Positions 1-7,403 of a DNA stretch of 64,000 nt are shown here, piece by piece. Both the position numbers and the translations under genes were made by a program. The stretch covers positions 124,001 to 188,000 of the forward strand of contig CAZVNM010000005.1 of NCBI GenBank assembly GCA_964628685.1, read 5' to 3'. The notes below the pieces were generated by a model. It made no database searches. It was given only the letters and a program-made list of their open reading frames with translations, and had not been told where the DNA came from. This DNA comes from CALMEC01 sp964628685. GTDB taxonomy: Bacteria; Actinomycetota; Thermoleophilia; Miltoncostaeales; Miltoncostaeaceae. Position 1 is the stretch's first letter. Each line of letters begins with the position of its first letter.

Positions 1-31
1 CCCCGGGACGTTGTACACTGCGACGCTGCCT

Positions 32-1357
32 ATGTTCGACGCACTCTCCGACAAACTCCAGGGGATCTTCTCCGGCCTGCGTGGCAAGGGGAAGCTGACC
101 TCGGGCGACATCGACCGCGCGATGCGCGCAATCCGGATGTCGCTCCTCGAGGCAGACGTCAGCCTGCCGGTCGTCAAGCGTCTGACCGAGGCGATCAAGG
201 CGCGTGCGACGGGCGCCGAGGTGATGCAGTCGCTCACCCCCGACCAGCAGGTCGTGAAGATCGTCAACGAGGAGCTCGCCGCCCTCATGGGCGGGACCGT
301 CGCCCGGCTGCCGATGGCGTCCAAGCCGCCCACGATCATCCTGATGGCCGGCCTGCAGGGGTCCGGAAAGACGACCTTCTGCGCCAAGCTCGCCCACGAG
401 CTCCGCTCGCAGGGACGCGCGCCGCTCATGGTGGCCTGCGACCTGCAGCGCCCCGCGGCCATGGATCAGCTGGAGGTCCTCGGGCGCCAGATCGACGTGC
501 CGGTGCACCGCGAGGACTCCAAGGATCCCGTGGCGGTCGCGTCCAACGGCGTGCGCGAGGCGCGGCGTCAGGCCCGTGACGTGGTGATCATCGACACCGC
601 CGGCCGCCTGACCGTGGACGAGGAGATGATGGGGCAGCTCATCGCGGTGCACGGTGCGATCGCACCGACCGCGGTGGTCCTGGTGCTGGATGCCATGACC
701 GGTCAGTCGGCCGTCGAGGTGGCGCAGGCATTCAAGGAGGCCGTGGACTTCGACGGTGTCGTGCTCACCAAGCTGGACGGTGACGCGCGCGGTGGCGCGG
801 CGCTCTCGATCCGGGCGGTGACCGGCAAGCCGATCCTCTACGTCGGCACCGGCGAGAAGGTCGGCGCCCTCGAGACCTTCCACCCCGACCGCATGGCGCA
901 GCGCATCCTTGGGATGGGCGACGTGCTGACCCTGATCGACCAGGCCGAGCGCCACGTCGACAAGGACGTCGCGGAGGGACTCGCCAAGCGCATCAAGGGC
1001 GGCGGCGCGTTCACGCTCGAGGACATGCTCGAGCAGATGAAGCAGATTCGCAAGATGGGGCCGCTGAGCGGTATCCTCGGCATGATCCCGGGGCTCTCGC
1101 AGATGAAGAAGCTGAAGGAAGCGGACATCGACGAGCGTCAGATGGACCGGGTCGAGGCGATCATCCTCAGCATGACCCCAGCGGAGCGGCGCAAGCCCGA
1201 CCTCATCAACGGCAGTCGGCGGAAGCGGATCGCGCAGGGCAGCGGCACCAGCGTGCAGGAGATCAATCAGCTGCTCTCGCAGTTCAAGCAGATGCAGAAG
1301 ATGATGAAGATGATCGGGAAGGGCGGCCGCCTGCCGTCCAATTTGTTCGGAATGTAG
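32..1357 (+). CDS. ffh: Signal recognition particle GTPase Ffh (SRP54)
   Basis: This is the protein subunit of the signal recognition particle, which binds signal sequences and 4.5S RNA and hands ribosomes to FtsY at the membrane. The 441-residue protein has an N-terminal helical bundle, then the G domain with the P-loop GLQGSGKTT (about 107-115), DTAGR (188-192) and TKLDGDARGG (from about 246). A Met-rich M domain follows, with the RNA-binding GSRRKRIAQGSG and a tail of repeated KMMKM. I place the start at ATG 32, where the protein begins MFDALSDKL as in the family. A TTG at 11 would add seven unrelated residues. It heads the cluster rpsP-khpA-rimM-trmD-rplS, a very common bacterial order. 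Confidence 0.97.
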   Translation: MFDALSDKLQGIFSGLRGKGKLTSGDIDRAMRAIRMSLLEADVSLPVVKRLTEAIKARATGAEVMQSLTPDQQVVKIVNEELAALMGGTVARLPMASKPPTIILMAGLQGSGKTTFCAKLAHELRSQGRAPLMVACDLQRPAAMDQLEVLGRQIDVPVHREDSKDPVAVASNGVREARRQARDVVIIDTAGRLTVDEEMMGQLIAVHGAIAPTAVVLVLDAMTGQSAVEVAQAFKEAVDFDGVVLTKLDGDARGGAALSIRAVTGKPILYVGTGEKVGALETFHPDRMAQRILGMGDVLTLIDQAERHVDKDVAEGLAKRIKGGGAFTLEDMLEQMKQIRKMGPLSGILGMIPGLSQMKKLKEADIDERQMDRVEAIILSMTPAERRKPDLINGSRRKRIAQGSGTSVQEINQLLSQFKQMQKMMKMIGKGGRLPSNLFGM

Positions 1358-1369
1358 ACAGGAGTTCAG

Positions 1370-1618
1370 TTGGTCAAGATTCGCCTCGCCCGTGTGGGCA
1401 GCAAGAAGAATTCGATCTACCGGGTGGTGGTCGCCGACTCGCGTTCCCCGCGCGACGGCCGCAACATCGAGACGATCGGTCGCTACAACCCGCAGACCGA
1501 GCCGTCGCTGGTCGAGATCGACCTCCAGAAGGTCAACGACTGGGTCGGCAAGGGCGCCCAGCCGACGCCGGCCGTCAAGAAGCTCATCAAGATCGCCGAG
1601 TCCCAGGCGGCCGCCTGA
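1370..1618 (+). CDS. rpsP: 30S ribosomal protein bS16
   Basis: This is a small-subunit ribosomal protein. The 82-residue product begins MVKIRLARVGSKKNSIYRVV and contains RDGRNIETIGRYNP, both typical of bS16, and its length is normal. The start codon is TTG at 1370, with GGAG about six bases upstream, so the start is well supported despite the rare codon. It begins 12 bases after the ffh stop and ends one base before the next start, so it should be co-transcribed with both. Confidence 0.97.
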   Translation: MVKIRLARVGSKKNSIYRVVVADSRSPRDGRNIETIGRYNPQTEPSLVEIDLQKVNDWVGKGAQPTPAVKKLIKIAESQAAA

Positions 1619-1619
1619 C

Positions 1620-1868
1620 ATGGCGGCCGAGGCCGCGATCGGTGAGATGATCGCCGAGCTGGCGCGCGGGCTCGTCGAGTCGCCGGACGCGGTCCGCGTG
1701 GAGCATCGCGCCGACCGTGATCGCGTGGTGTTCGAGCTCATGGTGCCCGAGGGCGAGCGCGGACAGGTGATCGGCCGCGGCGGCCGGGTGGCGCACGCGC
1801 TTCGCACCGTCACGCAGGCGGCGGGTCGCTCGCAGGACGTGCGGGCCGCGCTCGACATCGTCGACTGA
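1620..1868 (+). CDS. khpA: KH-domain RNA-binding protein KhpA
   Basis: This small KH-domain protein belongs to the KhpA (YlqC) family, which binds RNA and in Gram-positive bacteria partners with KhpB/Jag in cell-size control and sRNA binding. The 82 residues fit the family length. The KH signature loop GRGG is present in EGERGQVIGRGGRVAHALR, followed by the usual helix. ATG 1620 lies one base after the rpsP stop, and the gene sits between rpsP and rimM, which is the family's standard position. It is easy to miss because an overlapping open frame runs through rpsP in another phase. Confidence 0.93.
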   Translation: MAAEAAIGEMIAELARGLVESPDAVRVEHRADRDRVVFELMVPEGERGQVIGRGGRVAHALRTVTQAAGRSQDVRAALDIVD

Positions 1869-1904
1869 TCCGCCGGGCTCCGGCGTCGCCCGGCCCGACT
1901 CCAC

Positions 1905-2447
1905 ATGACCCGTCCCAACCCGGACCCGGCATCACCGGTGGTGATCGGAACCCTGGGACGCGCCCACGGCGTCCACGGGGACCTGCACGCACGCGCCACG
2001 GGACCCACGCTGTCCGCACTCCCCGCGGGCGCGTCGGTGCGGGTGGTCCGGGAGGGCGCGGCCCGGGACCTTCACCTCGACCGCGTGCGCGTCGTGTCCG
2101 CGGGGCTCATCCTGGCCTTCCGTGAGGTCGGCACCCGCGAGGCCGCCCAGGAGCTTGTGGGCGGCGTGATCGAGGTGCCCGCCTCGGTGCTCGCGCGGCT
2201 CGACGACCCGGACGAGTTCTACGTGCGCGACCTCGAGGGGTGTCGCGTGCTGACCCATCCGGCCGAGGACGAGCTGGGCGTCGTCGCACGGGTGCACGAG
2301 GGCGCGGCCAACGACGTGCTGGAGGTCCGTCGCCCCGACGCCGAAGCGCTGCTCGTCCCGTTCACCCACGATGCCGTCGTCCGGCTCGATCTGGACGAGC
2401 GGGTCGTGGTGGTGCGGGCCGATCTGCTGGAGGGCGTCGACGCGTGA
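1905..2447 (+). CDS. rimM: 16S rRNA processing protein RimM
   Basis: This is the ribosome-maturation factor that binds uS19 and helps assemble the 30S head. The 180-residue protein starts with a short disordered lead, then VIGTLGRAHGVHGDLHA, the usual RimM opening. The PRC-barrel half contains DEFYVRDLEGCRV and LLVPFTHDAVVRLDLDERVV. It ends with the tail LLEGVDA. The stop codon overlaps the GTG start of trmD, so the two are translationally coupled. The start at ATG 1905 leaves a 36-base gap from khpA. Confidence 0.94.
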   Translation: MTRPNPDPASPVVIGTLGRAHGVHGDLHARATGPTLSALPAGASVRVVREGAARDLHLDRVRVVSAGLILAFREVGTREAAQELVGGVIEVPASVLARLDDPDEFYVRDLEGCRVLTHPAEDELGVVARVHEGAANDVLEVRRPDAEALLVPFTHDAVVRLDLDERVVVVRADLLEGVDA

Positions 2448-3115
2448 GGATCGACGTGTTCACGCTCTTTCCGGAGTGGTTCGACTGGATGCGCCGCCCG
2501 CGCCACCTGACCAACGCGGCCGACCACGGGGCGATGGAGATCCGCTGCTTCTCGTTTCGCGACAGCACCCCGCTCGCGGCCGGACAGGTGGACGATGCGC
2601 CCTTCGGCGGCGGTCCCGGCATGGTCATCCGGGTGGACGTCGTCGCGGCCGCCCTGGAACACGTCTACGGCGAACCCGCCGACCGCGTCCGCGAGCGCCG
2701 CCGGGTCGTCGTCCTCACCCCGCGCGGCACCATGTTCTCGGACGCCGGTGCCGACGAGCTGGCGGGGCTCGACGAGATCGTCCTGCTGTGCGGCCGGTAC
2801 GAGGGCTTCGACCAGCGGGTGCACGACCACCTCGCCTCCCACGAGCTCTGCCTGGGCCCGTTCGTGCTCTCCGGCGGCGAGACCGCCGCGATGACCGTCA
2901 TCGACGCGGTGGCCCGCAAGATCCCGGGGGCCCTCGGCAACCCCGCCAGCCTGCAGGCCGAATCCTTCTCGACCGGTCTGGGCGGCATGGTCGAGTATCC
3001 TCACTACACCCGACCGGCCGACTATCGTGGCTGGACGGTCCCGGACGTCCTGCGATCCGGAAACCACGCGGCCGTCGAGCGGTGGCGGTCCGAGCACCTG
3101 CGTCCACCCGGATGA
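2444..3115 (+). CDS. trmD: tRNA (guanine-N1)-methyltransferase TrmD
   Basis: TrmD methylates G37 of tRNAs that read CNN codons, using S-adenosylmethionine, and so protects the reading frame. The 223-residue protein begins MRIDVFTLFPEWFDWM. It carries the trefoil-knot SAM site segments LLCGRYEGFDQRV and LSGGETAAMTVIDAV and the substrate motif HYTRPADYRGW. The start GTG 2444 overlaps the rimM stop. Length and motif order are normal for the family. Confidence 0.96.
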   Translation: MRIDVFTLFPEWFDWMRRPRHLTNAADHGAMEIRCFSFRDSTPLAAGQVDDAPFGGGPGMVIRVDVVAAALEHVYGEPADRVRERRRVVVLTPRGTMFSDAGADELAGLDEIVLLCGRYEGFDQRVHDHLASHELCLGPFVLSGGETAAMTVIDAVARKIPGALGNPASLQAESFSTGLGGMVEYPHYTRPADYRGWTVPDVLRSGNHAAVERWRSEHLRPPG

Positions 3116-3203
3116 TGTGCGCCGGGTCGCGCCGTCGTGGCCCCGGTATCACTGCTAAGCTGTCCGCCGCTTCACCGACCGAACCCCCAGGAGACGAGTA
3201 TCC

Positions 3204-3548
3204 GTGAGCGTCATTGAGTCCCTTGAGCAGATGCAGCTGCGCGATGACGTGCCCGAGTTCAAGGCGGGGGACACGGTCAGGGTCCACTTCCAGGTGATCG
3301 AGGGTCAGCGCCGCCGCGTCCAGGTGTTCGAGGGCATCGTGATCAAGCGGCAGGGCTCGACCTCCCGCGAGACCTTCACCGTCCGCAAGCAGAGCTTCGG
3401 CGTCGGCGTGGAGCGGACGTTCCCGGTCCACTCGCCGAAGATCGACCGCATCGAGCGCGTGATGGAGGGTGACGTCCGTCGCGCCAAGCTGTACTACCTG
3501 CGCGAGAAGGTCGGCAAGAAGGCCCGCGTCCGCGAGAAGCAGCGCTAA
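3204..3548 (+). CDS. rplS: 50S ribosomal protein bL19
   Basis: This large-subunit protein lies at the 30S-50S interface. It has 114 residues with the family core GDTVRVHFQVIEG, RRVQVFEGIVIKRQG and GVGVERTFPVHSP, and a basic tail. The start is GTG 3204, with AGGAGA upstream at about -10. An 88-base spacer separates it from trmD. It carries TATCAC and TAAGCT hexamers that could serve as a -10, so rplS may also have its own promoter. Confidence 0.96.
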   Translation: MSVIESLEQMQLRDDVPEFKAGDTVRVHFQVIEGQRRRVQVFEGIVIKRQGSTSRETFTVRKQSFGVGVERTFPVHSPKIDRIERVMEGDVRRAKLYYLREKVGKKARVREKQR

Positions 3549-3572
3549 CGGCGAGGCCCGCCGGCGGTCCGG

Positions 3573-4286
3573 GTGGCGAGGACGGTGCGCAGCCGCCCGG
3601 TGCGGCGCGTGTCGTCGGGCGCCCGGCTCTTCCGGTTCGACCGTGCACTCGGGGGACCGATCGTCGCGGGTGCCGACGAGGCCGGACGCGGGTGCCTTGC
3701 CGGCCCCCTGGTCGCGGCCGCGGTCGCGTTCGCGCCGCATGACCTGCAGGCGTCCGCCCGCCGTGATCTGCGCGACCTCAACGACTCGAAGCGACTGACC
3801 CCCGTCGCCCGGGGCGAGCTGGCCGCGGCGATCGTCCGACATGCCCGGCAGGTGGTCGTGCGGTCCGCATGCGCGCCCAGCCTGGATCGCAACGGGCTGC
3901 ACCGCACCAACCTCGATCTGCTCGCACGCTGTCTCGCCGACCTCGACCCGGTGCCCGACGTCTGCGTCTCGGACGGGTTCCGGCTTCCCACACCGGCGCC
4001 CGAACACCGGGCCATCGTCGGCGGCGACGGGCTCTCGGCCGCGATCGCGGCGGCGTCGATCGTCGCGAAGACCGTGCGCGACCGCATGATGGCCGGTCCC
4101 GCCGCCGAGCGCTTCCCGGACTACGGCTTCGACCGCCACGTGGGCTACGCCACGCGCGACCACCGTCATGCCCTCGTCGCCCACGGGGTCACCCCCCTCC
4201 ATCGCCGGTCGTTCAACTCGGTGGCCTACCAACAGATCACCCTCTTCGAGGCGGTGGAGGTGCGAACGCATCCGGACGGTGGGTGA
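3573..4286 (+). CDS. rnhB: Ribonuclease HII
   Basis: This enzyme removes ribonucleotides from DNA-RNA hybrids and single misincorporated ribonucleotides. The 237-residue product has the metal site motif AGADEAGRGCLAGP, then LNDSKRL and the later catalytic region YRTRDHRHAL-like GYATRDHRHALV, followed by HRRSFNSV. The first 25 or so residues are arginine-rich and not conserved in the family, so a start inside them is possible. The last 50 bases overlap the 3' end of the convergent yraN-type gene. Confidence 0.93.
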   Translation: MARTVRSRPVRRVSSGARLFRFDRALGGPIVAGADEAGRGCLAGPLVAAAVAFAPHDLQASARRDLRDLNDSKRLTPVARGELAAAIVRHARQVVVRSACAPSLDRNGLHRTNLDLLARCLADLDPVPDVCVSDGFRLPTPAPEHRAIVGGDGLSAAIAAASIVAKTVRDRMMAGPAAERFPDYGFDRHVGYATRDHRHALVAHGVTPLHRRSFNSVAYQQITLFEAVEVRTHPDGG

Positions 4287-4602
4287 TGCGGGACGGCAGG
4301 CGTGATCGGTCGACCGTGACGAGGTCGTAGCGCAGCCGGAGGTCCTCCAGGTCCGGGTGGCGGCGGATGAACGCCGCGGCGCCCCGCGCGATGCGCCGGC
4401 GTTGCTCCAGCGACACCGGCTCCACGAGGGCCGCGGGGTCGCTTCGGGTCTTCACCTCGATGATCGCGAGCACCCCGCGCCGACGGGCGACGATGTCGAT
4501 CTCGCCGCCGGATGACGCGCTCCAGTTGACCGCCAGCGGCAGCCAGCCCCGCCGCTTGAGGAACCGCAGCGCCGCCGCCTCCCCGTGTCGTCCCGTCTCC
4601 AT
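4237..4602 (-). CDS. YraN/UPF0102 family endonuclease-like protein
   Basis: This 121-residue protein belongs to the UPF0102 (YraN) family, which has a restriction-endonuclease-like fold and is usually found near rnhB, comM and dprA, as here. The expected motifs are present: GRHGEAAALRFLKRRGW, GGEIDIVAR (the acidic metal-site region) and VIEVKTRS. I chose the ATG at 4602, which gives the standard METGRHGE start. A longer open frame upstream is only a shadow of comM. Its biochemical role is not settled in the family. It ends inside rnhB on the opposite strand. Confidence 0.9.
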   Translation of the reverse strand: METGRHGEAAALRFLKRRGWLPLAVNWSASSGGEIDIVARRRGVLAIIEVKTRSDPAALVEPVSLEQRRRIARGAAAFIRRHPDLEDLRLRYDLVTVDRSRLPSRITHRPDAFAPPPPRRG

Positions 4603-4770
4603 GGCGGCACGATGCCCCGAGGCGGTGTCACGCCACAACACCCGTTCGCAACGATGCTCCAACGTCTTCGTGTCGGCGCTCGCACCGTGACGAAGACGAC
4701 ACGCTCCCGAGACGTGATCGTTGCGATCGGGTGATGCGCCGTCACAGGGACGGCTGCCAGCGTGCCCTCC

Positions 4771-6300
4771 ATGGTCGCTCGCCTCGTCAGCCCCGCCCTC
4801 ATCGGACTGCACGCCGCCACCGTCCAGGTGGAGGCCGATCTTCGCAGCTCCAACCAGCCGTCCTTCGCGGTCGTCGGACTGCCCGACACCGCCGTACAGG
4901 AGGCGCGCGAGCGAGTCCGCTCCGGTCTCGCCAATCAGGCGCTCACCATGCCGCCGGACCGTGTGGTCGTCAACCTGGCACCGGCCGACCTGCGCAAGGT
5001 GGGGCCGCAGTACGACCTGCCGATCGCCCTCGCCATCCTCGCGGCCGCCGGTCACGTGCCGCGAAGGACGCTCGCCGGTCTGGGCGCCGCCGGTGAGCTC
5101 GCCCTCGACGGGACCCTCCGTCCGCTGCACGGCACCCTCGCGATGGCCGAGCACGCCGCCGCACGTGGCTGGCGGCGGTTCCTCGTGCCGGCGGGCAACG
5201 CGGACGAGGCCGCCCTCGTGCCGGGCATCGAGATCGTTCCGATCGACGGGCTTCGCCATGCGGTCGATGTCCTGACGGGCGCCGAGGACGTGCGACCCCC
5301 GACCGTCGACCCGGCCGTCCTGCTCGCGGCGGTGGGCGACACTGCACGGCCCGACATGTCGGAGGTCCGGGGACAGGGACCCGCCAGGCGGGCCATGGAG
5401 ATCGCGGCGGCCGGTGAGCACAGCATCCTCATGATGGGACCGCCCGGTGGCGGCAAGACCATGCTCGCGCGGCGGCTGCCGACGATCCTTCCGGGGCTGG
5501 ACGTGGCCGATGCCATCACGGTCACGCGGATCCACTCGGTGGCCGGCCTCATCCCGGCCGGCACGACGATGCTGACCACCCGTCCGTTCCGTGCACCGCA
5601 CCACACGATTAGCGCGGTGGGGCTCATCGGCGGGGGACGCGTGCCGCAGCCGGGGGAGGTCACGTTGGCGCACGGCGGAGTGCTCTTCCTCGACGAGGTC
5701 TGTGCGTTCTCGCCGGCCGCGATCGATGCGCTTCGCCAGCCCCTCGAGGTCGGCCACGTCGACATCACCCGCGGGATGACGACCGCACGCTTCCCGGCCC
5801 GGCCCCTGCTGGTCTGCGCCGGCAACCCGTGCCCCTGCGGGCACCTCGGCGACCCCGAGCGCAGGTGCGAGTGCACGCCGGCGCGGGTGAGCGCGTACGC
5901 CGCGCGACTTTCGGGCCCCATCCTCGACCGGATCGACCTGCGCATCGTGGTGCCGCGGCTGAGCGCCGACGAGGTCGTCGACCCCGTCACGGGCGGTGAG
6001 ACCAGCCGTGCGGTGCGCGACCGGGTGGCAGGTGCACGTCGGTTCGCCCGCGAGGCGGGACGCACGGCCGCCAACGCCACGCTGCCCGCGGACGACGTGC
6101 GCCGCGTCTGCGCCCTCGACGAGCGCGGCATCGCCCTTCTTCGCCAGGCGGTCGACCACCACCGGCTCACCGCCCGGGGACACGACCGGCTCCTGCGCGT
6201 CGCCCGCACGATCGCCGACCTGGACGCATCCGAAACGGTCCGGACCGAGCACCTGCTGGAGGCGCTCATGTATCGCATGCCGGCCGAGGGTGGACGCTGA
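4771..6300 (+). CDS. comM: YifB/ComM family Mg-chelatase-like AAA ATPase
   Basis: This AAA+ ATPase belongs to the family of ComM, the helicase that drives branch migration during natural transformation. Its 509 residues hold an N-terminal S5-like lobe (MVARLVSPALIGLHAATVQV), the Walker A GPPGGGKTMLARRLP, HHTISAVGLIGGG, the Walker B region GVLFLDEV and the zinc-like NPCPCGHLGD. A C-terminal Mg-chelatase lobe follows. ATG 4771 matches family starts; GTG 4762 would add three residues. It overlaps dprA by one base, so two transformation genes are coupled. Confidence 0.93.
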   Translation: MVARLVSPALIGLHAATVQVEADLRSSNQPSFAVVGLPDTAVQEARERVRSGLANQALTMPPDRVVVNLAPADLRKVGPQYDLPIALAILAAAGHVPRRTLAGLGAAGELALDGTLRPLHGTLAMAEHAAARGWRRFLVPAGNADEAALVPGIEIVPIDGLRHAVDVLTGAEDVRPPTVDPAVLLAAVGDTARPDMSEVRGQGPARRAMEIAAAGEHSILMMGPPGGGKTMLARRLPTILPGLDVADAITVTRIHSVAGLIPAGTTMLTTRPFRAPHHTISAVGLIGGGRVPQPGEVTLAHGGVLFLDEVCAFSPAAIDALRQPLEVGHVDITRGMTTARFPARPLLVCAGNPCPCGHLGDPERRCECTPARVSAYAARLSGPILDRIDLRIVVPRLSADEVVDPVTGGETSRAVRDRVAGARRFAREAGRTAANATLPADDVRRVCALDERGIALLRQAVDHHRLTARGHDRLLRVARTIADLDASETVRTEHLLEALMYRMPAEGGR

Positions 6301-7403
6301 TGTGGCGTCTCGGCCTCGTGTGGTGCGCCGCCGAGCTGGGACGCGACCTGCAGGTGCCGGTGCGCCGTGCGGGCGGCGGGGCGCGGCTGTGGGGTGCGGA
6401 TGGCGCCGCCCTGGTTCGGGCCTTCGGCGGTGACGACGCCGCGACACGCCGGTTCCGGGCGGCGCGCCGAAGCTTCGACCCCGCCGTCGCGTCGCGGGCG
6501 CTGGACGCCGTCGGCGGGTGGTGGCGACCGGTCGATGGGTCGGAGGGTGTGGCGCGCCTGGACGCGTTGCCGGATCCGCCGTTCGGGCTGATCGGCATCG
6601 GGATGCGGCTCGAGACGCTCCTGCCGGAGGATCGGCCGGTGGTGGCGGTCGTCGGCAGCCGGCACCCGACGGGCGACGGGGTGCGACATGCCGAACGACT
6701 GGCCGGTGAGATCACCGTGCGGGGTGGGTTGGTCGTGAGCGGCCTGGCCCTGGGCATCGACGCGGCCGCGCATCGTGGCGCGCTCGCGGCGGGCGGTCAG
6801 ACCCTGGCGGTGCTGGGCTGCGGCGTCGGCGTCGACCATCCGCGGACCAACTCGCGGCTGCGCTCCGACATCCTCGACGGGAGCGGGACCGTCCTCTCCG
6901 AATACCGGCCCGACGTCGCGCCCGCCCCGTGGCGGTTTCCGGCGCGCAACCGCATCGTCGCCGGACTTTCGGATGCGGTCGTGGTGGTGGAGGCCGCGGA
7001 GCGGTCCGGTGCGCTCATCACCGCCGACTTCGCCCTCGAACTCGGCCGACCGGTGCTTGCGGTGCCGGGTCGTGCGTGCACTCCGCTCAGCGCCGGGTGC
7101 CACAACCTGTTGCGCGCCGGGGCCGCGTTCTGCGAAACGGTGGACGACGTGGTGGCCGAGCTTCCGCAGCGGCGGTGGGACGACGGCACGGCGACCGCCG
7201 CGGCACCGTCGTTGGACGGTCTGGCCCGGGACATCCACGATCTGCTGCGATGCGAGCCCCTCGCGATGGACGACGTGTGCGCGCGGCTGGGTGTCGCAGC
7301 CGGTGCGGTCGCCGCGACGATGGGCGAGCTGGAGTTGGCCGGCGTGGTCGTCTCGCCCGACGGACAGCGATACTGGGCGGCGTCGCTACGAGGCGCGGCG
7401 TGA
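6300..7403 (+). CDS. dprA: DNA-processing protein DprA
   Basis: DprA binds incoming single-stranded DNA and loads RecA during transformation. The 367-residue protein has an N-terminal helical lead and a Rossmann-like domain with VVGSRHPTGDG (about 118-127), SGLALGIDAAAH (147-158), GCGVGVDHP and FPARNRIVAGLS. A C-terminal winged-helix-like domain follows (about 305-365). ATG 6300 shares a base with the comM stop. The last 18 bases overlap the end of the convergent pafBC-type gene. No other com genes are visible in the window. Confidence 0.94.
   Translation: MWRLGLVWCAAELGRDLQVPVRRAGGGARLWGADGAALVRAFGGDDAATRRFRAARRSFDPAVASRALDAVGGWWRPVDGSEGVARLDALPDPPFGLIGIGMRLETLLPEDRPVVAVVGSRHPTGDGVRHAERLAGEITVRGGLVVSGLALGIDAAAHRGALAAGGQTLAVLGCGVGVDHPRTNSRLRSDILDGSGTVLSEYRPDVAPAPWRFPARNRIVAGLSDAVVVVEAAERSGALITADFALELGRPVLAVPGRACTPLSAGCHNLLRAGAAFCETVDDVVAELPQRRWDDGTATAAAPSLDGLARDIHDLLRCEPLAMDDVCARLGVAAGAVAATMGELELAGVVVSPDGQRYWAASLRGAA

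Noticed and set aside
4237..6447. A 736-residue minus-strand open frame
   Set aside because: Only the last 121 codons match a family (YraN). The rest is antisense to comM.
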